From assembly GCA_023228885.1 (NCBI GenBank), contig JALOAJ010000013.1, positions 4,204 through 68,203 on the forward strand: DNA of 64,000 nucleotides, given 5' to 3'. Below are positions 18,076 through 26,283 of this stretch, in pieces. Positions within the stretch are counted from its first letter, which is position 1. Every line of letters begins with the position of its first letter. The position numbers and the translations under genes are program-made. The notes below the pieces were generated by a model. That model saw only the letters and a list, made by a program, of their open reading frames with translations. It ran no database searches and was not told the DNA's origin. This stretch comes from Bacillota bacterium (GTDB taxonomy: Bacteria > Bacillota > Clostridia > Monoglobales > Firm-18).

Positions 18076-21000
18076 ATGAAAAATCGAATTATAGCTGTAA
18101 CATTGATAATAATAAGTCTTTTGAGTGTGTCCATGGTGTGGGCTCAAACAGAAGATATTGTTATATTGCCTGTTACAGAGTTTGCGGGCGTTTCCAACAA
18201 GGTAGACCTGCGAAACGGCGCACAAACCAATGCACAGTACCTATCAAGCGTTACCTCATCTCAATATAGTGAGAAAACGCCGGAGGGTCATCTTGTTGAA
18301 ATCATATATATGAAGTTTAATTTAGGTGCAATTTCAAAGCCAATCGTTTCGGCAAATTTGAACTTCCATTTTAAAAATTATGGCGGTACAAGTGATGTTT
18401 TTTTGCATTCGGTAGCAGACAAAAATTGGAACGAAGCAACTATAAATTTTAATAATAAACCCGCTTATGACACACAAATTCCAATTTCAAAACAAAAGGT
18501 ACAATCTTATACCGAAGATTATAAGTTGACCGATGAGCCGTTTGATATAACCGAATATGCTAAAGCACAGCAAAATGGTGATGGTATTATCAGCTTTGCG
18601 GTAATTAAAGTTAAGCCGTCCGTAACATCCGCTTCCGGTCTTCGCATAGCAAAGGCGGACGGGAAAAGACCATATTTGGAAATTAATTTTGACCAAAGCA
18701 AAATAATAACGGAATATAATGCCGACAACATTGCGCCTATTGAAATAGAGCACACATTCCCCAAGCCGCCTTTTGCGCCTGCTTTGGAAAGACCGAGGCT
18801 TTTCGTTACAAAAGATGATGTGCCAAAGATTAAAAGCAGAATTCAAGCGGAACTTTTGTCAGAGGCATGGGCTGTAATGATGAGCTTTACCGATTTAGAA
18901 CCCGAAGGTGCAACAATCATGGCAAAATCTAATATTGTTTTTGGCAATGCACTTAAATATTTGATATATGGTGACGAGGAAGCCGCGCGTAAAGCTGTTT
19001 CGGTAGCGCATAATGCCTTGGCAACGGTAAAAACAAGCGATTTGAATTCAACACGGTTCGGCGAGGGCAGAAAGGTTGTTGCGCCGCTGATACTTGCTTC
19101 TTCTATGGCTTATGACTGGTGTCATGATTTTATGGACGAACAACAAAAGAAAGATATAGCGGCAAATTTAAAGAATAGAATACACACGCTATCTAAAAGC
19201 GCTTACCCGCCAACCCCCGTGGGAACGATTACAGGTCACAAAGGCGAAGAACTTTTCATGATATCCACACTTGCCCCTGCAATAGCCCTTTATGGCGACG
19301 ATAATGAAATGTACGATTTAGCCGGAGGGCATTTCTTTAGCGAGTTTGTTGATTCGTTTAATTTTGCAAACCAAGCGGGATGGCATCACCAAGGCACAAG
19401 CTACATAGAACAGCGCTTTGGGTATCCGATGTTGGGCTCGTTTATGCTTGAAAAAGCCCTCGGAACAAAGGTTCTTGAAGATAGCAGAGCCGATATGATG
19501 TATAGTGCAATTTATTCACGCCGACCGGATGGCTTGCTTATGCCGGACGGAGACACACGCAACAATGAAGACCCTGTTGGTGACTGGGTTTCTCGGTATC
19601 GAAAATCATATATAGGTGTTATCGGAGCATACGAGGACCCATATATTCTTGATGCCTTTATGATGGATTATCCCGAAGGTTTAGCAAGCGCCGACCCTGA
19701 TTCCATTTACCAAATGGAAAAGGTTTTTATGATTTTATTGTTAAACCCCGAAATTGAAAGGCAGTCTGTGGAAACGCTGCCCCTCACCAGATATTTTGGC
19801 ACCCCTATCGGCGCAATGATAGCACGAACCGGGTGGGATATTAACGGAAAACCTAATTTAGACTCAAATGTTGTTGTAGCGCAAATGAAGGTTGGCGAAT
19901 ACCATTTTGGAAATCATGCTCACCTTGATGCAGGTGATTTTGAGGTGTATTACAAAGGACCCTTGGCGGTTGAATCGGGTATGTATGATGGCTACCACAC
20001 AATTCATGACTTAAATTATAATCATCGCACAATAGCCCATAACACGCTTTTGGTTTATGATCCGGATGAGGAGTTTCCCAAAAGGGCGGTTAATGACGGC
20101 GGACAGCGTTGGCCAAACGATGGCAAAGAACCCCAATCAATTCAAGAAATTCACGAGCTTGGTTATAAAACAGGCGAAGTTTTGGCTTATGAGTTTGGTC
20201 CGGATGAAATATCCCCTGATTTTAGCTATTTAAAAGGGGATTTGACAGACGCATATTCAGAAAAGGTGGAAGGGTTTCAACGCAGCTTTATGTTTTTAAA
20301 TTTTAAGAATGATGAACACCCCGCTGCTTTGATAGTGTTTGATAGGGTTACCTCGTCAAACCCGGGCTTTAAAAAGTATTGGCTTTTGCATAGCGCCCAA
20401 AAACCTCAAGTAAGAGGAAACGCCGCATATATTGTACGCGACCAATTAGGATATAACGGCAGAATGGTAAATCACACGCTTTTGCCGGAGCTGACCAACC
20501 TTTCCATTGAGGTAATCGGCGGCGAAGGTGATGATTATAAAAACGGGTATGATGTTTTTGGAGAGCTTTTTCCTCCGCCCGCGGATTTTGCCGAAAACGC
20601 AAGCGGCCCGGGAAAGTGGCGGTTGCAGGTTAGCCCTCAAACCCCAAGCAAGGAGGACCTTTTTCTAAATGTAATGCAGTTTATGGATAAAAATGACGGA
20701 CCGACGCAACTTCCGGTAGAAAAGATTGAAACAAACGATTTTGTTGGGGTGAAAGTTTATGACACGCTAAATCTTTTCTCTAAAAACGGCACGCGCAGCA
20801 TGGATGAAATTATTTTTGACATAAAGGGAGACGGCGAAGTTTTAAAGTTTGCCGTTGCAGACCTTGCCGAAGGGGTTTGGCAGATAGAAAAGCCCAGCGG
20901 ACAAACTCATATCGGTTCGGTATCGGCGCAGGGCGGAGTGCTTTATTTTGAAGGACTGCCCGGAAAATATAAATTAACATATAAGCACAGCGAGCCAAAA

Positions 21001-21543
21001 CGGGTAACATTTAGCGATATAAAAGGGCATTGGGGCAAAACAGACATAGAGTATATGGCGCTTTTGGATATTGTAAACGGTGTGGGCGACCAGCTATTTG
21101 CACCCGATAAGGATGTTACAAGAGCAGAGTTTATTGCCATGGTTTTGCGGGCGCTAAATGTTGATGCAACCGAATATAAAGGTTCGTTTGCCGATGTTGC
21201 CCCGCACGATTGGTATGCAGATATTTTGCAAGCCGCATACGACTATGGGTTGATTGATAATGCCCTTTTAAGCGATGGCGGGCTTTTGCCCGAACAACCG
21301 ATAACACGAGAGGAAATGACATCGGTTATTGTGAGGGCATATGGAGAAACGGCAGAATCGGACAGCAGTTTGGGCATTTTTGAAGATGCGGACGAAATAG
21401 GCGATTGGGCACGAGATTATGTTAGCACCGCAGTGTTAAAGGGGATTATAAAAGGAGTCGGCAATAATTCTTTTCAACCTTTCGGGAAGGCAACCCGGGC
21501 ACAAGCGGCAACAATAATTAAAAGACTGGTCGCACACATATAA
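18076..21543 (+). CDS. S-layer-anchored heparinase II/III-type lyase (paralogue of preceding gene)
   Basis: 1155-residue paralogue of the preceding lyase with the same order of domains: signal peptide (1-23), DNRLRE/CBM96-like domain (about 28-215), and helical plus heparinase II/III-like domains with GWHHQGTSY, NHAHLDAGDF (H614/H616) and NYNHRTIAHN. Long identical stretches such as VNDGGQRWPNDGKEP show a tandem duplication. Instead of the WKG-type end module it carries three SLH repeats (about 975-1155), which bind pyruvylated cell-wall polymer and would hold the enzyme on the cell surface. GGGGAG lies 6 bases before the ATG. Substrate unknown. Confidence 0.85.
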   Translation: MKNRIIAVTLIIISLLSVSMVWAQTEDIVILPVTEFAGVSNKVDLRNGAQTNAQYLSSVTSSQYSEKTPEGHLVEIIYMKFNLGAISKPIVSANLNFHFKNYGGTSDVFLHSVADKNWNEATINFNNKPAYDTQIPISKQKVQSYTEDYKLTDEPFDITEYAKAQQNGDGIISFAVIKVKPSVTSASGLRIAKADGKRPYLEINFDQSKIITEYNADNIAPIEIEHTFPKPPFAPALERPRLFVTKDDVPKIKSRIQAELLSEAWAVMMSFTDLEPEGATIMAKSNIVFGNALKYLIYGDEEAARKAVSVAHNALATVKTSDLNSTRFGEGRKVVAPLILASSMAYDWCHDFMDEQQKKDIAANLKNRIHTLSKSAYPPTPVGTITGHKGEELFMISTLAPAIALYGDDNEMYDLAGGHFFSEFVDSFNFANQAGWHHQGTSYIEQRFGYPMLGSFMLEKALGTKVLEDSRADMMYSAIYSRRPDGLLMPDGDTRNNEDPVGDWVSRYRKSYIGVIGAYEDPYILDAFMMDYPEGLASADPDSIYQMEKVFMILLLNPEIERQSVETLPLTRYFGTPIGAMIARTGWDINGKPNLDSNVVVAQMKVGEYHFGNHAHLDAGDFEVYYKGPLAVESGMYDGYHTIHDLNYNHRTIAHNTLLVYDPDEEFPKRAVNDGGQRWPNDGKEPQSIQEIHELGYKTGEVLAYEFGPDEISPDFSYLKGDLTDAYSEKVEGFQRSFMFLNFKNDEHPAALIVFDRVTSSNPGFKKYWLLHSAQKPQVRGNAAYIVRDQLGYNGRMVNHTLLPELTNLSIEVIGGEGDDYKNGYDVFGELFPPPADFAENASGPGKWRLQVSPQTPSKEDLFLNVMQFMDKNDGPTQLPVEKIETNDFVGVKVYDTLNLFSKNGTRSMDEIIFDIKGDGEVLKFAVADLAEGVWQIEKPSGQTHIGSVSAQGGVLYFEGLPGKYKLTYKHSEPKRVTFSDIKGHWGKTDIEYMALLDIVNGVGDQLFAPDKDVTRAEFIAMVLRALNVDATEYKGSFADVAPHDWYADILQAAYDYGLIDNALLSDGGLLPEQPITREEMTSVIVRAYGETAESDSSLGIFEDADEIGDWARDYVSTAVLKGIIKGVGNNSFQPFGKATRAQAATIIKRLVAHI

Positions 21544-21582
21544 CATATATAATTTAAATAAAATTGGGGGAGGTATTAAACA

Positions 21583-23142
21583 ATGTTAAAGTTTAAATCA
21601 ATTAAAGTTTTGGCATTAATTCTTTCACTTGGCTTAATGTCATTTGGGGGAATAACGGCAACAGCGGAGGAATTGCCGACAAAATGGGTGAGGATAGAGC
21701 TTAGCGACGCCGCGCAGGTTTCTTCTGATTCACCTGATAATCCTGTCGTCCCGGGAGACTTTTTAATTACTGTATACAGAAGTGTTAGCGGATTGCACAA
21801 AATTATGTATTTTAAATTTGATGTCAGCTCGGTTAAACCGGCAGATATTTTAGAAGCCAAACTGCATTTTAAATGGAGAAGTTGGGGCGGGGTATCAAAT
21901 TTAAATGCCTTTGGGGTTGAATATGACGGCTGGGACGGAGAAAGCATGACATTCAACACCAAACCGCCAATCGGAACGAAAGTAAGCGGCGACAGCGTTG
22001 CTGTGTCTAATACCGATGCTTTTTCCGAAGCTTTTTTTGATGTGACCGATTATATAAAAGCGGAGGCTAAGGGCGATAAGGTTGCCGGTGTTGTTATTGA
22101 AAGGGATGGCGCTGCCGGGTCGGATAACGGAACGCGCGTTATGTATAAAGGCGCGGATACTCCCTATCTAATGGTTAAGGTGTTGGATTTGCGCGGCAAG
22201 GTTGTAAAATTGCCGGTGGCGGAAAATGCGGCAGCAATAAATACCCCTGAATATATTAATAACCCGGTGGACAACTCAAGCTTATTTACCGCTGAAAGAT
22301 CAGAAGACGGATATATTGCCAAGACATTTTTGCGCTTTGATTTAAGCAAGCTGACAGCTCCGGTGAAAAAGGCGGAACTGTATGTTTATTGGCGTATGTG
22401 GGGCGGCACCACAACGGTGGATGTGTACCCTGTTGATGATGATAATTGGGAAAGGGAAACATTAACCTATTCCAACATGCCCGATTACGGCGATGTTGCT
22501 ATTGCTTCGCAATCGGTTCCAAACGGCAGCAATGATGCAGGGTATGCGTGGACTATGGACCCATTGCCCACGCCTGCACAAGATGCCAATCATGACAAGC
22601 GCATTTCTCCCTTTGATGTGACAGAATACATTATTGCGGAGCAAAACGGAGACCAAAAAGCAAGCCTTGGGTTTAAAAGAAGAGCGGATTCCAGCAGCAC
22701 CAATGGATTTGCTGTCCGCGACCGTGAATCAAGCAATGGGATGTATGCCGCATATTTACTGATTGAATATGAGCCAGGCGATTGGGAAGTTGAAGCAAAT
22801 TTAGAGGCGTTTGAAAAAGACGGTATTGACATAACCGAAGGCGGTTTGCAAGAAGGTGACATCACTTGCAAAATTGGCATAACAAACAACAGAATAATTC
22901 CGGTAACGGCAGACCTTATAATGGCGTTGTTTGACGGAAACATGCTAAAAGGCGCGGTAATTGGTAATTTGGAAGATTTAGCGGAAAACGGCGGTTCGGA
23001 TAACATACAATTAAGCTTGCCGGTAGAAAATATTTCTCAAAACACATTTATAAAGTTGTTTTTATGGGAGGGTGTCAGCACAGGCAACCCAATAACAAAA
23101 GCATTAAAGTTTGACGGCTCCGGAATAGTAGATGACTTTTAG
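21583..23142 (+). CDS. Secreted protein with two DNRLRE/CBM96-like domains
   Basis: 519-residue exported binding protein without an obvious catalytic domain. A signal peptide (about 1-29) is followed by two consecutive DNRLRE/CBM96-like beta-sandwiches (about 33-205 and 207-395). They are recognised by the repeated pattern KFDVSS/RFDLSK, then W..WGG, then W..E..TF/TY, then FDVTDYI/FDVTEYI. The last 120 residues are the module ending in IKLFLWEG that recurs in the island. GGGGGAGG lies upstream of the ATG. CBM96-type domains are known to bind acidic polysaccharide in some Clostridia; here a polysaccharide-capture role is inferred. Confidence 0.8.
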   Translation: MLKFKSIKVLALILSLGLMSFGGITATAEELPTKWVRIELSDAAQVSSDSPDNPVVPGDFLITVYRSVSGLHKIMYFKFDVSSVKPADILEAKLHFKWRSWGGVSNLNAFGVEYDGWDGESMTFNTKPPIGTKVSGDSVAVSNTDAFSEAFFDVTDYIKAEAKGDKVAGVVIERDGAAGSDNGTRVMYKGADTPYLMVKVLDLRGKVVKLPVAENAAAINTPEYINNPVDNSSLFTAERSEDGYIAKTFLRFDLSKLTAPVKKAELYVYWRMWGGTTTVDVYPVDDDNWERETLTYSNMPDYGDVAIASQSVPNGSNDAGYAWTMDPLPTPAQDANHDKRISPFDVTEYIIAEQNGDQKASLGFKRRADSSSTNGFAVRDRESSNGMYAAYLLIEYEPGDWEVEANLEAFEKDGIDITEGGLQEGDITCKIGITNNRIIPVTADLIMALFDGNMLKGAVIGNLEDLAENGGSDNIQLSLPVENISQNTFIKLFLWEGVSTGNPITKALKFDGSGIVDDF

Positions 23143-23203
23143 GTTTTTATCCTATCAAAGCTTAAAATACTTAATGCAAAAAAGTTTAGGGAGGAACAGT
23201 TTG

Positions 23204-24346
23204 ATGAAAAGCTTATTAAAACTTGTTTTTATATCGGTTCTTGGTTTAACATTAATTTTTGGTTGTTGTTTTGGAGTAAATGCAGATGAAAATAACGCCG
23301 TCGAGTATGTCGCAGGCGTTACAAGGGCAGAATTTTTGAAAATGGTCAGCGAAGCTATGGGCTCGCCTGAAATTGCTCCGCAAGACACATCTTTTTCCGA
23401 TGTTTCTTTAAATCATAATTTAAGCGGATATGTTGCTTTTGCCGCAGATAAAGGGATTGTAAACGGGTATGGTCAAGGCTTGTTTGGTCCGAACGACTTG
23501 TTGACATTCGAGCAGGCGGTTAAAATAATCGTAATGGCGTGCAAACAAGATAAAGCGCTTGAAACAAGCGAAAACTTCCCCGTTGGATATGTTGCTGTTG
23601 CAAGACAAAACAATCTTCTTGCCGGCATTGCAGATGCTGCTTGGGATAACTGGAATAGCCCGATATCGGAAGAAAGCGCTGTGCAATTGGCGGCAAATTC
23701 TTTGCCAATAATGTTAGGCGAGGTTGCTTTTGAGGGAGCGGTGGATATGCTGAAGGATAAAACATTGGAACTTGTGTATGAAGACAACTTTGAAACCAAT
23801 AAAAACAATTTCAAATTAGAGGGCATGGGCGGCTACGATGTAAAAGATGGGGTGTTGCATTTTAGCGACCCTGTTCTGCCGGGTTCGGGCACCACTTTAT
23901 GGGTAGATGAAGAATTTTCGGGAAATCTTTACATTAGCTATAATTGCAAAGCGGTTAATGTGGATGATGCGAAAAACTTAAACCTTTTCTTTTATGCAAC
24001 AACTCTTGATGGTAAAGATGTGTTGTCGGAGGAACACAGCGGTTTTTATGGAGAGTATCATAAAACAGTAAATTCTTATATACTCACTTTTACTTATGGG
24101 CACAGCCGTGTTAGAAAAGACCCCGGTTTTATTATTCTGTCAGAGGATATGAATAAAACAACAAGTTTTGAAACGGAATATTTTATTGAATGTATAAAAA
24201 TCGATAATCATCTTCAAATTAAAATAGACGGTGAAGTAATACATGATATCGTTGACTCCGAGCCATACGAATATGGGAAAATTGGTTTTAGAACATATCA
24301 TTCCGACACGATATTTGATAATTTTAAGGTGTATCAGATAAAATAA
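23204..24346 (+). CDS. SLH-domain protein with concanavalin-like jelly-roll domain
   Basis: 380-residue surface protein. A signal peptide (about 1-28) is followed by divergent SLH repeats (about 30-165, with VTRAEFLKMV and GIVNGYGQGLFGPN) and a C-terminal beta jelly-roll (about 185-380) that resembles DUF1961/DUF6250-type domains (YHKTVNSY, RVRKDPGF, YGKIGFRTY). I place the start at ATG 23204 because GGGAGG (23189-23194) is 9 bases upstream; the frame is open further up to 23132 but that part overlaps the preceding gene and has no signal-like sequence. A binding or minor hydrolytic function is possible; the role is unknown. Confidence 0.75.
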   Translation: MKSLLKLVFISVLGLTLIFGCCFGVNADENNAVEYVAGVTRAEFLKMVSEAMGSPEIAPQDTSFSDVSLNHNLSGYVAFAADKGIVNGYGQGLFGPNDLLTFEQAVKIIVMACKQDKALETSENFPVGYVAVARQNNLLAGIADAAWDNWNSPISEESAVQLAANSLPIMLGEVAFEGAVDMLKDKTLELVYEDNFETNKNNFKLEGMGGYDVKDGVLHFSDPVLPGSGTTLWVDEEFSGNLYISYNCKAVNVDDAKNLNLFFYATTLDGKDVLSEEHSGFYGEYHKTVNSYILTFTYGHSRVRKDPGFIILSEDMNKTTSFETEYFIECIKIDNHLQIKIDGEVIHDIVDSEPYEYGKIGFRTYHSDTIFDNFKVYQIK

Positions 24347-24355
24347 ATTTTTAAA

Positions 24356-24398
24356 GCAGGTGCCGTTCACAATTGCTATAAACTGTGGCGGCGCCTGC
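24356..24398 (+). promoter_or_regulatory. Strong RNA hairpin upstream of the isomerase gene
   Basis: GCAGGTGCCG (24356-24365) pairs with CGGCGCCTGC (24389-24398) over 10 bp with one G-U pair, plus an inner CAC/GTG. It is followed by A7, not T, so it is not a + strand terminator. It lies 22 bases before the isomerase start. A transcript-processing or stability element separating secreted from cytosolic genes is plausible. Confidence 0.5.
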
Positions 24399-24419
24399 AA
24401 AAAAATAGGTGGTGCTAAC

Positions 24420-25217
24420 ATGAAACTTGGATTTACTACAATGGCAACCCCCGAATTGACCGGCGTTGAGGCAATTAGGGTTGCGACAAAGTATCATTAC
24501 GAGTCGGTGTCGATTAGGCTTTATAATAGTAACGGAGAGGTTAAGTCACACTCAACCCCGGCTCATGTTTTGCAAATACGGGATGCATATATAAGCGAAA
24601 ACATTATTCCCGGAGCTTTGATGTGCTACAATCCTCGCCTTACCGCAGACGACAAATCAAAAGAGGCCTTGCGTGATTATATGCGATTTTCTTTGGAAAT
24701 GGCTTCCCTAATAGGCGCAAAAAACATTCGCCTTTTCGGAGATGTTTACAGCCCTTTAAACTTTGCCGAAATAGCTGCAAACTCAATTCAAGAATTTGAT
24801 AATAAAATAGGTATAATAATTCAAAATCATAAGGGATGGGCAGATGATAGCGGGGTGTTGGAGATTATCAGCCATGCAAATTCGCCGCATATAGGGCTTT
24901 TGTTTTCTCCGGACCATTGCAAGCCGCATGAAGTGATAGCGGTGTGCAAACAGGTTAAGCCGTTTATAAAAGAGGTATATGTGGCAAACAAACTACCCCA
25001 AAAGGCTGGGGAGGACAAAGCGAAACATGCGTTAATTGACCAAGGCGTCTTTGATTGGAACGCGATTTATAATGAACTAAATCTTTCGCACTTTGACGGT
25101 ATTGTGTCGGTTAAATGGGAGAAGGTGCACAACCCCGAGCTTGCAGATTATTCCGTTGTGTTGCCATACGCCAAAAACTGGTTTGATAAAAAACATTTGA
25201 AGGATAAATCAAAATGA
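24420..25217 (+). CDS. Sugar phosphate isomerase/epimerase-like TIM-barrel protein
   Basis: 265-residue cytosolic protein of the AP-endonuclease-2/xylose-isomerase-like TIM-barrel family. Members isomerise or epimerise sugars with a bound metal. The start at ATG 24420 is chosen for GGTGGT upstream and the typical MKLGFTT beginning. The usual metal-ligand glutamate strand reads IIIQNHKGW, with Gln in place of Glu, and other ligand strands look altered (LLFSPDHCKPH, VYVANK), so activity may be changed or lost. The stop overlaps the dehydrogenase start (ATGA), indicating translational coupling. The substrate is unknown. Confidence 0.75.
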   Translation: MKLGFTTMATPELTGVEAIRVATKYHYESVSIRLYNSNGEVKSHSTPAHVLQIRDAYISENIIPGALMCYNPRLTADDKSKEALRDYMRFSLEMASLIGAKNIRLFGDVYSPLNFAEIAANSIQEFDNKIGIIIQNHKGWADDSGVLEIISHANSPHIGLLFSPDHCKPHEVIAVCKQVKPFIKEVYVANKLPQKAGEDKAKHALIDQGVFDWNAIYNELNLSHFDGIVSVKWEKVHNPELADYSVVLPYAKNWFDKKHLKDKSK

Positions 25218-26218
25218 AAACTTATATTGCAATACCAAACGGTCGAGAAAAAGAAATATTTATTACCCCCAAGATAAGGGCGCGTATTGAGAAGTTAGGA
25301 GAGGTTGGGGAAAATAAAACCAGCCAACAAATAACCGCTAACGATGTTGGAACTATTGCAAAAGAGTATGATGCAATAATAGTTTCTTGGGGAGCGCCTT
25401 GCATTAAAAAAAGTGATTTGATGTCGAAAAAATTAAAATTCATTGGTCATATCGGCGGAAGTGTGCAAGATGTGGTTAGTGAGGATGTTTTTGATATAGA
25501 TATAAATGTTGTGAGCGGAAACAGGGGGTTTGCAAAGCCGCTGGCGGAAAGCACATTACTGCTTATGCTGATGGGTCTTAAAAGGTGGCATGTGTTTGAT
25601 TCAATGCAAAAATCCGGTGTTGAAATTGAAAACAATGAAAGACCGTTAACCGATTCGCTCATCGGTAAATGCGTTGGGCTTTTGGGGTTTGGTCAAATAT
25701 CCCGTGAGGTTATTTCGCTGATAAAACCTTTTGATGTGAGGATTATGGTGGCGGACGATTATATTACATCGGACGAGGCGAATAAGCTGGGAGTTGAAAT
25801 TTCAAATGTTGATGAAATATGCGAAATTTGTGATGTAATATCTATTCACCATACACTAAATGAAAGCACCTTACATTTGCTGAACGAAAGACGAATTAAC
25901 AAAATGAAAAGCACAGCATTGATTGTTAACACGGCAAGGGGAAAGATTATTGACCAAAACGCATTGTTAAAAAGGCTTGAAAAAGGAGAGCTTTTTGCTG
26001 CGCTTGATGTGTATGAAACGCCAACCCTTGCAGTTGACCATCCTTTGCGCAAGCTTGATAACACCATATTAACGCCCCATTTGGGCGGCAAAACAATGTA
26101 TTGTCATCAACGCCTTGTTGAAATTGTGATAGAGCAGCTTGAACTTTTTGCAAAGGGCATGCCTTTGACAGGCAGAATAACAAAAGACATTTACTGCCGA
26201 ATGACAAAAAAGTTTTAG
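25214..26218 (+). CDS. D-isomer-specific 2-hydroxyacid dehydrogenase
   Basis: NAD(P)-dependent cytosolic dehydrogenase that interconverts a 2-hydroxy acid and a 2-oxo acid. The 334 residues have the Rossmann motif VGLLGFGQISREV. The catalytic Arg is in NTARGKIID, the Glu in LDVYETPTL, and the His in LTPHLGGKT, so the triad is intact. Its start overlaps the isomerase stop by four bases. In this context it may act on a sugar acid released from uronate-containing oligosaccharides, but the sequence does not tell the substrate. Phosphoglycerate or hydroxypyruvate reductase activity is the generic alternative. Confidence 0.88.
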   Translation: MKTYIAIPNGREKEIFITPKIRARIEKLGEVGENKTSQQITANDVGTIAKEYDAIIVSWGAPCIKKSDLMSKKLKFIGHIGGSVQDVVSEDVFDIDINVVSGNRGFAKPLAESTLLLMLMGLKRWHVFDSMQKSGVEIENNERPLTDSLIGKCVGLLGFGQISREVISLIKPFDVRIMVADDYITSDEANKLGVEISNVDEICEICDVISIHHTLNESTLHLLNERRINKMKSTALIVNTARGKIIDQNALLKRLEKGELFAALDVYETPTLAVDHPLRKLDNTILTPHLGGKTMYCHQRLVEIVIEQLELFAKGMPLTGRITKDIYCRMTKKF

Positions 26219-26283
26219 CTTTAAAATAAAAACGATACATTTTGCAATGCTAAAGCACTTACTAACCGGAAAGGAAAATTTGT

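Noticed and set aside
23132..23203. Upstream extension of the SLH jelly-roll protein
   Set aside because: The ribosome site GGGAGG and the signal peptide fit ATG 23204. The extension overlaps the preceding gene.
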